Part shown: piece by piece, positions 29,901-39,154 of the stretch
Layout: the number at the start of each line of letters is the position of its first letter
How positions within the stretch are numbered: the first letter of the stretch is position 1
Notes under the pieces: generated by a model
Databases searched by the model: none
Told to the model about the DNA's origin: nothing
Seen by the model: the letters and a program-made list of their open reading frames with translations, nothing else
Origin: Pythium myriotylum
Taxonomy: Eukaryota > Oomycota > Peronosporomycetes > Pythiales > Pythiaceae
Direction of reading: 5' to 3'
DNA: 64,000 nt
NCBI GenBank assembly: GCA_023091665.1
Contig: JALJCQ010000001.1
Coordinates: 2,914,001-2,978,000, forward strand
Made by a program: the position numbers and the translations under genes

Positions 29901-30480
29901 AGTCATTGCATTTTCTCAGCGCAACCTCCGGCTCGCTCAAGAGCGCCAAGCAAAGTATTATAACCGTGGTCGCCGTCCCGTCCAGTTCGCAGTTGGCGAC
30001 TTGGTCTACGTGGACGCGCGAGTCCTCAGCAGCGACTTAGGTCAGCCCGACCATGAACCTCATCGCGATCCTGCACGAAACAAACTCCTACCAAAGCGGT
30101 ATGGACCTTTCGCAGTCGAGCGTCGGATTGGCGAGAATGCGTATCAACTCGCGCTGCCCCACCCGCCACGCGACATTAATGTCGACCAACTAAAGCTGTT
30201 GCTGGACGTTCCAGAAATCTTCCGCGCCCGCCAGATCGCCAAGAGCGCATCTCGCATGTATGACGACGACGGCGAGCGTGTTTATGTCATCAAGGAGTTA
30301 CTCGCCCGGCGTCAACGACAAGGCCGCCCCCAGTACCTCTGTTCATGGAACGACCTGCCCGGGTCACAGAACTCGTGGGAGTTCATGGACAATATCAGCC
30401 ACGTCTCACACTGGTCGAATCTTCTCGAGCAGTTCAATGCCCGCAAGAGATCTCAGCGTTCGAGCCGCGGACGCAGATAA
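26940..30480 (+). pseudogene. gypsy pol with chromodomain, multiply disrupted
   Basis: Retropepsin-like active site LVDSGATHNLV near 27003-27035. RT segments follow: VPKRDPITGELPSKIQWVRG and PVRWVIDYRYVN (27.66-27.79 kb), VFTLIDW, then VVVYLDDICVCSK (28.04 kb, catalytic YLDD), FLGLAGYYCRFVRGY. RNase H: VSFYSRKLSDTESKWPAHEQEL, DADALSRPPV. Integrase: HHCC-like region near 29.15-29.3 kb (one His appears replaced), catalytic core MDFVTALPVSDGYD, SIVSDRDSRVTSEFW, RSERQVRTLED (D, D, E). The final ORF 29854-30480 has the basic LPKRYGPFAVERRIGENAYQL region and a chromodomain (VYVIKELLARRQRQGRPQYL...SWEFMDNI). At least five frame changes or stops break the polyprotein. Confidence 0.87.
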
Positions 30481-30492
30481 GGTGCGGGAGGG
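30481..30492 (+). other. polypurine tract next to 3' LTR
   Basis: GGTGCGGGAGGG lies directly before the 3' LTR start, the expected site of plus-strand priming in an LTR retrotransposon. Confidence 0.65.
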
Positions 30493-30704
30493 TGTATTGT
30501 CGCAGCTAGTCCATGCGTAAGTTGCATGGTGCATGTCGCTACTGGTTCTGTGATCACTGAGCGACCACGAGTGGTTCCCCATGCACTCAGTGGTCCCGGT
30601 GACTTAGCAAAACTAGGCCTGGAAAGGATCAGTCCGTTCCGTTCATTTCTGCATTTGGCTAAATAGTACTCAGTTCGAGTCAGTCCACTTGGGCCACCAT
30701 TGCA
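30493..30704 (+). repeat. 3' LTR of the gypsy element
   Basis: A 212-bp copy of the 5' LTR, beginning TGTATTGTCGCAGC and ending CCATTGCA, followed by the TSD TGCAG. Confidence 0.92.
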
Positions 30705-31008
30705 TGCAGCAATTGCAGCAATGAACGCCATCGCAAAGCCTGTCCATATGGGCAAACGCTGGACGAGCTGGAGGGCATCGTCTTCGCGGACAAACGCCAG
30801 GTGAGCGAAGTGCGACTCAGCCCACAGATCGTACGGCACGTGGCGTAGGTGGAAGATGATGACGAACCACGCAATCGTGTGCCCCAGCGACGCGAGCAAC
30901 ATGACAGTACCGCAGATCTTGTGGAACTCGATATGTTTGTCGATGGGTACGCATGACGTGATAGCGAAGAATCGCCGCAAGAATGTGACGAAATTGCAAC
31001 ACATCGGA
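30705..31008 (-). pseudogene. truncated Nox3 duplicate, upstream piece
   Basis: The minus strand encodes CNFVTFLRRFFAITSCVPIDKHIEFHKICG... to AMAFIAAIAA, the Nox3 membrane region with the first heme-histidine pair. It continues the piece at 19999-21248 across the gypsy element. Compared with Nox3 (36690-36970) I count four substitutions in ~300 bp, one of them changing Arg to Cys in MCRNF. At 31008 it stops abruptly and joins the Nox2b 3' flank, so the first ~470 codons of Nox3 were never included or were lost. Confidence 0.88.
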
Positions 31009-31101
31009 TCGTGGTCATGATCAGAAGACTACAAGTGCAGGGCTCCATGTTGTCTGTATTGTACAACATGCAGTTGAATAAATAGTCTCTATCAGTTGAT
31101 A
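31006..31101 (-). repeat. conserved Nox 3'-flank block, copy 3 (Nox2b 3' UTR)
   Basis: Directly downstream of the Nox2b stop. It contains tcagaagactacaagtgcag and acaacatgcagttgaataaatag, shared with 3872-3992 and 2380-2485. This copy is uninterrupted and shows the ancestral arrangement. Confidence 0.75.
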
Positions 31102-31110
31102 CTCTCGTCT

Positions 31111-33543
31111 CTAGAAGTTTTCGCTGTGGAAGCTGTATGCAATGCCCGAGGAACCGTTCGCCTTGTTGAATGTCGTGCAGTCATCGTGGATCTGGTTGCC
31201 CATGGGCTTCGGTCCACAGAAGAAGACGCCCACGTCAACGGGTTTCGTGCCTTTCATCGTGTTGTGCTGATCGGCGATCCGGCGCAACTCTTTGGACCAG
31301 TCGGGGCGACCAAAGTGGGTGATCTGCTTGGTCGTGAGGCCCGAGATGATGTCGTGGCCATCCGTCCTATGAACTAGCGTTTGCAGTGCGCGAAGAGGCT
31401 CAATAATCGAGGTATCTTTGAGCGGCGAGAAGTAGTTGTGGATCTCCAGACGCCCCTCTAGGTCCATCGCACTCAGCTCGTTCATCGCCTCGGCGAACCA
31501 CGTCAACGCTTCTTGCTCGCGAGTGATCCAGTAGAAGTAGATCTTCTTGAGCTTGAAGGTCTTGGGCAGTTTGACGTTGTTGCATCGGTCGCAACGGAAT
31601 GCCTGCCATTGGTGTACGATGGACTGAAGGATGGATGCGAAAGGCGTGACGCCGATGCCGGCACCAACGAAGACAACCGACTCGTATCGGTAGTAATCTT
31701 GAGATGGGGCGCCCACTGGCCCGTCAATAAACACAACCGGAAACGCCGAATCGCCAGCCTCGAGGTCGCCGTTTGTTTGCTGGAGCGCCTGACGGAGAAC
31801 CGCGTGAAGTGCACCTGTCCAGTCACCAGCATTGCGGACGTGGACACTAACGTAGTCGTCCTCTGGCGCAGACGAGATCGTGAATGGATGCCACTCGTAC
31901 GTTGAGATGAGAGGCACTTTGAGGTACAGGTACATGCCCGGCAGGTAGTGGAAATTGCGCGGCTTTTCAAAGAAGATCGCGACCGTCTCGGCAGAGAAGC
32001 GCACGCGGAGGATCTTGGTGTTGCCGCCCTTGGCGCTCTTGACGCGCAAGCGGCGCTCGACCGCGTAAAGCAAAATCGGCGGCAGTACCCAGTAGTAGGC
32101 TTGTGGTGGCTGCACCCACATAGCGAGTCCGTGGATTAAGATGAGCACGAGGAAGGGCAGGAACATGAGGTGCGTGATCCAGAAGGCATTGAAGTTGCCA
32201 CGACGCAGCGTGGGGTGCGCAAGCGGCGCCGCCACTGCAGCGATGAGCACCATGAGGACACCTGTCCACATTGGCGTGTGCTCGAGCAGCTCAAGGAGGC
32301 TCTCGTGCCGCACGAAGGTCAAGTGTGCATAGCGAGACTCGGCCCAGACGTCGTACGGCACGGTTCGCAAGTAGTAGGCGATCATGACCCAGGCGACGGT
32401 GTGGCCGAGCGACGCGATAAGCATGACGATGCCGCAGATCTTGTGAAATTCGATGTTTTGGTCCACGGGCACGCGTGAAGAGATCTCCGCGAAGCTCCGC
32501 AGGAATGCGACGAACGTACGGCACATGGGCAAAAGCAAGAAGAGCGTGTTGACCATCACGATCTGCGCAAAGCCCTTGGCGATCTTGGCCGCGTAGCCCA
32601 CGGCCGGGTCGTACGCGATGTAGTAGGCCTTGATGAGAAAGGCCGCTATCATGACGAGAAAGTACAGCACGAGCCAGTGGGTCTCGGAAGCGTACTTGTT
32701 ATACCGCTTCTGGATGCGTCCCAGAAGCCCACGCTTCCGCGTGGTAGCTTGAGCTGGCCGCTGATCTCTGGTACTGTCGTTCACGACGTGGTCGGGTATG
32801 GACTGAAGGACGTCGCGGAAGGCGTGTTGAAACTCTGGGTAGGTCATGACCTCGGGGTCGGCCGTCTGGGCGAAGAGTCTGTTCACGATGTCGGCCACGC
32901 TCGCGTTGTAGGTCTGGAGCTTGCTAGCCACAATGGTTCCCTCGATAAAGTGGGTCACGCCGTAGCGCGTGAGTACACCGGTGCCGTCGACGTCGAAGAG
33001 CTCGAAGAGGAAAAGCGACTTTTCGTCGTCTGGAAGGTATGACTCACGCACCGCCTCAATCAACACGGCGACGGACTCCCGAGGCAGCGGAAATGACGAC
33101 ATGACTCCCGGCTCATCTGCTGGCAGCGTCTTCGTCGCCGAGAGCATCTCGCTCGCACGCGCCGCGTACGAGACCACATTCACGAAGTTGCTTTGGCGTC
33201 CCGTGAGCCGTGGCAGCTTGGTGGCCGAGGCGTTGGGATCAAAGCCCGGCTCGCAAACAGACGTCTGGACGAGGTAGTCGCGGAGCTCGTAAAGTTCGTC
33301 CTTGGTGAGTCGCGAGCTCTCTCGCACACTGCCTTCAATCGGTGCAGACGATGCGAGGCTCACCATCGCGATTGAGCTACCACGAAAGCTCTCTGTGACG
33401 GGGGTCGCATCGTGGACCATTGGCGCGTACTGGACCATGGCTGGGGACGCGAACGTATCGGTCTCTTGCGTCAGGCGCTGGCGAAGCGGCGGCAAGTTGG
33501 CCTTCGCGAAGACTGAACCGTCATTGTCTTCGGTCGCCGTCAT
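31111..33543 (-). CDS. NADPH oxidase (Nox2b), intact
   Basis: 810 residues from ATG 33543 (MTATEDNDGS); a longer TTG reading from 33615 is rejected. The architecture is the same as Nox2a: variable N-terminus; EF-hand loop DVDGTGVLTRYG with both early acidic ligands retained; five to six membrane helices with paired heme histidines (HKICGIVMLIASLGH; HLMFLPFLVLILIH); FAD motif HPFTISSAPED; NADPH motifs GAGIGVTPF and FFCGPKPM; C-terminus SENF. It is closely similar to Nox2a across the whole length, with most changes in the first 200 residues. It produces superoxide at a membrane by family inference; Ca2+ control through the EF-hand is plausible but unproven. Confidence 0.93.
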   Translation of the reverse strand: MTATEDNDGSVFAKANLPPLRQRLTQETDTFASPAMVQYAPMVHDATPVTESFRGSSIAMVSLASSAPIEGSVRESSRLTKDELYELRDYLVQTSVCEPGFDPNASATKLPRLTGRQSNFVNVVSYAARASEMLSATKTLPADEPGVMSSFPLPRESVAVLIEAVRESYLPDDEKSLFLFELFDVDGTGVLTRYGVTHFIEGTIVASKLQTYNASVADIVNRLFAQTADPEVMTYPEFQHAFRDVLQSIPDHVVNDSTRDQRPAQATTRKRGLLGRIQKRYNKYASETHWLVLYFLVMIAAFLIKAYYIAYDPAVGYAAKIAKGFAQIVMVNTLFLLLPMCRTFVAFLRSFAEISSRVPVDQNIEFHKICGIVMLIASLGHTVAWVMIAYYLRTVPYDVWAESRYAHLTFVRHESLLELLEHTPMWTGVLMVLIAAVAAPLAHPTLRRGNFNAFWITHLMFLPFLVLILIHGLAMWVQPPQAYYWVLPPILLYAVERRLRVKSAKGGNTKILRVRFSAETVAIFFEKPRNFHYLPGMYLYLKVPLISTYEWHPFTISSAPEDDYVSVHVRNAGDWTGALHAVLRQALQQTNGDLEAGDSAFPVVFIDGPVGAPSQDYYRYESVVFVGAGIGVTPFASILQSIVHQWQAFRCDRCNNVKLPKTFKLKKIYFYWITREQEALTWFAEAMNELSAMDLEGRLEIHNYFSPLKDTSIIEPLRALQTLVHRTDGHDIISGLTTKQITHFGRPDWSKELRRIADQHNTMKGTKPVDVGVFFCGPKPMGNQIHDDCTTFNKANGSSGIAYSFHSENF

Positions 33544-34520
33544 TGGAACCTCGCGGGAATTGTTGTATCTGGAACCTAGGGTCAAGTCAAACCGAATGGG
33601 GACGTCAACGAACAACGCGACGTGTCACGAGGATGTCCACGGCCCGTAGAAGACGCGATTCACTTGACTGGGCGGCCACGCAGCCGTTTGCGAAATGCCT
33701 TGCGAATCCACTCGATGACCAACAGCAGACAGCAGCCAAGGCCACCACCCGATCGACTGGATAACCCTATCGACGAGCACGTGCACACGAGCGTGGGATT
33801 GCGACGCTTGGCATCCTGGACTCGGCCACGACAGATTACCATGTTCGCTACGTGCGGCTGTTTCAAGCCAAGATCCGGACATTGGCACGGTCTATGCCAA
33901 ATCGAACCACTCAGTGTTCAGCCGATCGACTGCTGGATCGATGGCGTACCGTTAGAAGCCTGCTTGTGGATAGTCAGGATCGGCTTACGTGGTTCGTCGC
34001 GTCAAGTCACGTAAAGCCGCGACATGTCGAAGATGGACAACGTGGCGACGGCGTGTGGCGTCGAGCCAATCACACTCGCAGCGCGCGCATCTCAGACTGT
34101 CGCCGACTGCTCCACATGGATCTCGAGAACCAATCGGCGCAGCCGAGGCGACTAGGATGAATGAGAACGGCCAGCGATGGCTGACAGACGTACATGTAAT
34201 TGTGTAATTGTGTGCCAGGCTCTTCCATGGGTCCTCCCTGGAGAAGACTCGTGGATTATCCACGGAGATAATGCAGTTGTAGTCAGCTCGGCACGTACAG
34301 TACAGTACGACAGTTACCCGCGTCGTCCAGCCGTGGCTACAGTCTGCACGAGGAGGCGTCCAAGAGCACACACCCTGGAGCGTCTCCCACTGGAGGGTGC
34401 GGGATGTTAGTCACAGCACTAGTCAGTCAACGCAACATTTTATCACGTCTTGATGAAGCTTAATCACTCTCCGTACATATGTGATCAGCGTCGGGATTAC
34501 CGTCTCTCGTAGAGATGGTC
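33544..34520. other. Nox2b upstream flank
   Basis: No gene recognised. 33655-33760 and 34290-34450 match the Nox2a upstream flank. The remainder (33.85-34.25 kb) has no counterpart there. Confidence 0.6.
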
Positions 34521-34733
34521 TGTTTTCTTTCGATTCGGTTCCGGAGACTTCGCAAAAACGACAAGCCCACCCACCAATAGCGAGCGGGTTTCCTCGGCGA
34601 GCTCTGTCACTGGTCACTTTGAACTCATCCTCCTGGGATCTTTGCTGTGCTGACTTGTTTACGAGCACGAGGCTGACTCTCTCAATTTGATGTAATCTCT
34701 GGTTGTTGCAGTGAACATGACACCAAAACTGAG
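34521..34733. repeat. dispersed repeat R, copy 3 (left part)
   Basis: Matches copies at 7327-7503 and 9131-9308 up to gttgttgcagtgaa...cc.aaactgag. The last few bases (tgcaattc) continue after the insertion at 35134. Confidence 0.7.
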
Positions 34734-35133
34734 GACACAGCACCAAAAGTACAGAAGTTTTACCGATAAATACAGAAATCGCACAAAAGATGCAGAAAAT
34801 GCCTCGTCACAGGATGGGCGACAAGACTTAGTGACCGTTCCGGAGCTATCGCTCCGGCGTGTAGCGCTCGCGCCCGCTACGCTACGCTCCGCTAAACGCT
34901 CGGGAGATAGCACCCTTCGCTTCGCTTCGGGGCTATCGGCCTTTAGATCATGAATTCTGGACAGCGTGGGTCGCAATCGATCATGCTCCGGGGGGTACCC
35001 TACCCCCCCCCCCCCCCCCCCCCCTCCGCATGGGCTCTTGCTCCAAGCCGAGCCAAAAAGGTCACTATATCGGGGGGAGAGTTGAACCGCCATCTGCATT
35101 TTCCGGTAGTTCCTCTGTATTTTTGGTATTATG
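34734..35133. mobile_element. ~400-bp MITE-like element with 11-bp TSD
   Basis: Direct repeats CCAAAACTGAG at 34723-34733 and 35134-35144 flank the segment. Repeat copies 1 and 2 show the unoccupied site (ccacaaccgagtgcgatt). The ends are imperfect inverted repeats: ACCAAAAGTACAGAAG near 34742 and, reversed from 35130, ACCAAAAATACAGAGG. The interior has no ORF and contains GC-rich palindromes (ggagctatcgctcc) and a run of 22 C (35003-35024). A TSD of 9-11 bp suggests Mutator-like mobilisation, which is inference only. Confidence 0.65.
35003..35024 (+). repeat. poly-C tract (22 C)
   Basis: An uninterrupted C run inside the MITE-like element. Its length may be imprecise in the assembly. Confidence 0.9.
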
Positions 35134-35434
35134 CCAAAACTGAGTGCAATTCTTCTGGAGCATCCTCATGATAAGGCAATCCTCGGCAAACTATATTGAT
35201 GCAACTCGAGTCTCTTGAGTGCGACATGTGAACGCTACCAGGGTAAACATTTTGGACCAAGCGCTTGAATTCAACAAGGTGAAGTCATCGGAGCCTCCAC
35301 GAACGAACCTCATTGAAAAATGGAGCGTGATCCAAGAAATAGTCACATCCCACAACGCTCTAAGGCTTCGGTTTGCTGTTCTCTACAATTTAAATAGGTC
35401 TATTGTGTGGTTGTCTATTGTCGAATCAATCGAG

Positions 35435-38398
35435 TTAGAAGTTCTCGCTGTGGAAGTCGAAGACGACACCCGTCCCGCCGCCTCGTGTTTGCTGATTGAA
35501 CATTGCGCACTCGTCGTGGATCGCACTGCCCATAGTCTTGGGCCCGCAAAAGAAAACCGCGACCTCCTCGTTTTGTGACGAGGCCGCCGGCGCAAACTCT
35601 CGTGCAAACCGCATCGTCCGCTCGTCGCTGTCTCCGTATCGGCGCTCGTGCTCTTGCCGTCCTTTGTCCGCGACGCGCTGTCGCTGTTCCTGAGCGATAC
35701 GCTGGAGCTCATTCCTCCAGTCGGGTCGCCCAAAGTGGGTCACTTGCTTGGTCGTGAGACCCGAGATGATGTCTTGGCCCTCTGCGTCATGAACAAACGT
35801 CTGTAGCGCACGCAGCGGCGCCACGACTGACTCGCGCGTGAGCGGTGAGAAGTAGTTGTGGATCTCCAGTCGACCCTCCGTGTCGAGCTCTGCGAGCTGG
35901 TTCATGGTTTCGGTGAACCACGTGAGGGCCTCCTGCTCGCGCGTGACCCAGTAGAAGTAGATCTTTTGGATCTGGAACTTGCGTGGGAACGTGACGCTCT
36001 GGCAGCATGGGCAGCGGAAGGATTCCCACTGGTGTACGATACTGCGGAGAATCGACGCGAACGGCGTCACGCCGATGCCTGCGCCGACAAACACGACCGA
36101 CTTGTACCGGTAGTAGTCCTGGGATGGAGCACCGATAGGCCCGTCGATGAAGACCGTCGGGTACGGCGACTGATTTTCCGGTTGGTCGGCCTCCAAATCG
36201 AGTCCGTCCGGGTCGTGGCGACTGTCCTTGATGGCTTTGAGCAGTTTGTGGAGCTCGCCTGTCCAGTCACCGGCGATGCGGACGTGGACGCTGAGGCAGT
36301 TATCCTCTGGTGCCGACGAGATCGTGAACGGATGCCATTCGAAACGCGAGACCACGGGCACGTTCAAGTAGAGGTACATGCCGGGGTGGAAGTTGAAACC
36401 GGCAGGTTTCTTCATGAAGATTGCGACCGTGTCCTCGGAAAAGTGGACTCGAAGGATATTCGTCTGGCCCCCAAAGATGTTGGTCATGCGATATCTCTTT
36501 TCAACGAAATAGAGCGTGAGGGGTGGGAGCACCCACAGAAACGCCTGCGGAGGTTGCACCCACATCGCAAGTCCGTGGATGAGGATGAGCACAAGAAACG
36601 GCACGAACAGCAAGTGGGCCATCCAGAAAGCGTTGAAATTGCCACGACGGACCGTCGCCATCGCGAGTGGGCCAGCAATTGCAGCAATGAACGCCATCGC
36701 AAAGCCTGTCCATATGGGCAAACGCTGGACGAGCTGGAGGGCATCGTCTTCGCGGACAAACGCCAGGTGAGCGAAGTGCGACTCAGCCCACAGATCGTAC
36801 GGAACGTGGCGTAGGTGGAAGATGATGACGAACCACGCAATCGTGTGCCCCAGCGACGCGAGCAACATGACAGTACCGCAGATCTTGTGGAACTCGATGT
36901 GTTTGTCGATGGGTACGCATGACGTGATAGCGGAGAATCGCCGCAAGAATGTGACGAAATTGCGACACATCGGAAGCAGAAGGAAGAAGGCGTCCACCAA
37001 GATCACTTGTGCGAAACCCTTGGCAACTCGCGGAGCGTATCCTGCCGCCGGGTCGTACGGCACGCCGGAGGCTTTAACAGCGAATGCGGTTATCATCGCA
37101 ATCGCGTAGAACGAGAGCCAATGGATTTCGGCGTCGTACTTGTGGTAGTTCTTCATAACAGTGCGCTGCCAGAAGTTCTTCTTCTTCTCACCAACATGAG
37201 CCGCACGGAAATGGACAGACGGCCGGCACTCGGGCGGTTCCACACGGACTTTCCGACCTGACAGCTTGATACCCGGTGTGACTTCCTTCGAGATTGCTGG
37301 TTCCGGAGACTTGCTGCTTGGGTGGATAGCGGCGTGAAGAAAGACGCGCCGGAACTCTGCGTACGTCATTTGCTGCTGATTCGAACTTTTTGCGAAGAGC
37401 TTGTCGACCAATTCCTTGACCTGGAAGTCGCCGTAGCACTTGACATTGTTGGCGAGCAGAGTAGCCTCTACGAATGCAGCGACTCCTTCCCGTGACACGA
37501 CGCCACGCTTCGTGCCATCAAACAGATCGAAAACGAATCGGCACTTGTCCTCTTCTTTCAAAGAGGACGCGTGGACCGCTTCAATCAACACTGCAATGGA
37601 CTCACGCGGCATTTCAGGCGCCGGCTTCGACGATGATGTCAAGCGTGGAGGAGGCTGCTCGACGGTCTTCGTCTGCGTCTTTGTCTCTGTCTTTGGCAGT
37701 GACGAAATGGGCATCGGCGCCACAGCAAGAAGCTCATCTGGAAGCGTGCGAGTCGACGACATCATCGACAGATCGCTGGGCGCAGCGCTCGGTCTCCCCG
37801 CGACGTTGATGAAGTTTGGGTTGGATGAATAAGCCGGCGTATAACTGGGCATCCGGCAAAGCTGAGGCGGTGGGAGTTGCGCAATGAAGCTTGCGTCTTC
37901 CTCTTCTTTCTCTTCGCCATCCACTGGTCCCAATGTAAAGCTTCCGCTTGAGCCAATTCGGTGAGACTCGCACGACTCGGAAGCTGAGCTCCTCGTGAGG
38001 CAATCACGCAATTGATAGAGTTCCTCGAGATCCATGAGCCGGCTGGAACGCACCGTGGATGGCCGAGGAGGCGGCCGATGAACCTCGACCTCTTTTGCTG
38101 GAGTTGTCGACTCGACGTAGTGGACGCCTGTAAAGTCGAGCTCGCTCATTGCCGGGGAGCTGCACAATATTGAGCTATTCGAGAGCGCAACAGAGGATGA
38201 CTCGTAGCTCGAAATGGGGAACGAGAGATCCTCCGGCGAAGGAATGGACAGCGTGCTGGTTCGCGCCGCTTGCCGCAATCGCTGTGAGTCGAGCAACGCG
38301 CCCATTGATAAAAACGAGCTGACTCCCGGCGACACGGACTCGTCTTCGATGTCATGGGTGCTGATGAGCGAGTCAAAGCTATCGAGATCGAAGCTCAT
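35435..38398 (-). CDS. NADPH oxidase (Nox3), intact, long N-terminus
   Basis: 987 residues from ATG 38398 (MSFDLDSFDSLIST). The first ~290 residues are Ser/Pro-rich and disordered, with MDLEELYQLRDCL shared with the other Nox copies. An EF-hand-like loop DGTKRGVVSREG (about 298) lacks the usual acidic ligands. Membrane helices carry HKICGTVMLLASLGH (about 500) and HLLFVPFLVLILIH (about 600), the heme ligands. HPFTISSAPED (about 688) binds FAD; GAGIGVTPF (about 772) and FFCGPKTMG (about 954) bind NADPH. It ends in SENF. An extra acidic/basic loop (EQRQRVADKGRQEHERRYGD) lies before the last motif and is absent in Nox2. It is the parent of the broken duplicate at 19999-31008 and the rightmost member of the array. 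Confidence 0.93.
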   Translation of the reverse strand: MSFDLDSFDSLISTHDIEDESVSPGVSSFLSMGALLDSQRLRQAARTSTLSIPSPEDLSFPISSYESSSVALSNSSILCSSPAMSELDFTGVHYVESTTPAKEVEVHRPPPRPSTVRSSRLMDLEELYQLRDCLTRSSASESCESHRIGSSGSFTLGPVDGEEKEEEDASFIAQLPPPQLCRMPSYTPAYSSNPNFINVAGRPSAAPSDLSMMSSTRTLPDELLAVAPMPISSLPKTETKTQTKTVEQPPPRLTSSSKPAPEMPRESIAVLIEAVHASSLKEEDKCRFVFDLFDGTKRGVVSREGVAAFVEATLLANNVKCYGDFQVKELVDKLFAKSSNQQQMTYAEFRRVFLHAAIHPSSKSPEPAISKEVTPGIKLSGRKVRVEPPECRPSVHFRAAHVGEKKKNFWQRTVMKNYHKYDAEIHWLSFYAIAMITAFAVKASGVPYDPAAGYAPRVAKGFAQVILVDAFFLLLPMCRNFVTFLRRFSAITSCVPIDKHIEFHKICGTVMLLASLGHTIAWFVIIFHLRHVPYDLWAESHFAHLAFVREDDALQLVQRLPIWTGFAMAFIAAIAGPLAMATVRRGNFNAFWMAHLLFVPFLVLILIHGLAMWVQPPQAFLWVLPPLTLYFVEKRYRMTNIFGGQTNILRVHFSEDTVAIFMKKPAGFNFHPGMYLYLNVPVVSRFEWHPFTISSAPEDNCLSVHVRIAGDWTGELHKLLKAIKDSRHDPDGLDLEADQPENQSPYPTVFIDGPIGAPSQDYYRYKSVVFVGAGIGVTPFASILRSIVHQWESFRCPCCQSVTFPRKFQIQKIYFYWVTREQEALTWFTETMNQLAELDTEGRLEIHNYFSPLTRESVVAPLRALQTFVHDAEGQDIISGLTTKQVTHFGRPDWRNELQRIAQEQRQRVADKGRQEHERRYGDSDERTMRFAREFAPAASSQNEEVAVFFCGPKTMGSAIHDECAMFNQQTRGGGTGVVFDFHSENF

Positions 38399-39154
38399 TC
38401 TCGACACTTTCGAGCGAGCCGTCCTGTCGGTGCTTTGTAGCGAGCTGAATCACGTGAGAGGCACAAGATGAGGATCTGCTGGCGACTTGTTCGGCGCGGA
38501 CACTCTCGTTGGCGTGTGCTACGAAAACGCGAGGAAGATAAGTGGGACTTGCACCGTCCCAGACTAGAGCCGCGCCGTTTCGTTGCTCAGGAGTCATCCT
38601 CTAGCAAAAAGGTTTGGTCACATCATGATGTACACGACCAATCGCACAGTGATCATAGGCCTTAAGCCTCGAGAGCCACACGCACTATTTTGTGATCTGT
38701 CCTTCGACGTAAAAGCCAGCGGAAACTTGAGGCGCTTGTCGATTGATCAAATGCAGCTCAGAGTCGAGGCCATCACGCTTCTACACGAAATGAGCCAATG
38801 GGATCTCAGGTCACATGGCTACATTATCATCTGGCGAGGAGAATGACCGATGACATCCCTGCCATATGGTGCCACGTGGAGATGAACAATCTCTTCCGAG
38901 TCTGGAGAGATACAGAATCTAGGAACAGAGTGCTGTCCAGCAAGTGTCGACTACCAGCTCCTCTCCATCTCCAGCAGTCACAAAGACACACCACGACGTC
39001 CGCGTGATTCAGATAGTGGCTCTTTAGGAGCTCAAGATACCATTGACTTCCCACATAGGCTATTCCCTCTTCTACATGGACGACTTTGGTGTACCAATCA
39101 CCAGAAAGCAGATTGCGCTCAGTAGTAACGACCAACAGTTAATTTTTCTTGTCC
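38399..39154. other. intergenic between Nox3 and the CWC27-like gene
   Basis: About 750 bp. It must hold the Nox3 promoter and the 3' end of the next gene. I see no ORF with recognisable content. Confidence 0.5.

Larger units (their letters stand above)
21249..30704 (+). mobile_element. Ty3/gypsy chromovirus with nested DNA transposons
   Basis: Two 212-bp LTRs (21249-21460 and 30493-30704) ending in ...ccattgca and a 5-bp TSD, TGCAG (21244-21248 and 30705-30709), bound the element. Internal order on the plus strand is gag, protease, RT, RNase H, integrase, GPY/F-like region and chromodomain, which is Ty3/gypsy order. The coding region (26158-30480) has multiple frameshifts and stops. A Tc1/mariner and a Harbinger-type transposon lie between the 5' LTR and gag. 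The LTRs differ at about 9 positions, so this is not a young insertion. It splits the Nox3 duplicate. Confidence 0.92.

Noticed and set aside
33544..33615. 24-residue N-terminal extension of Nox2b from TTG
   Set aside because: Not an ATG; Nox2a starts at the position equal to ATG 33543.
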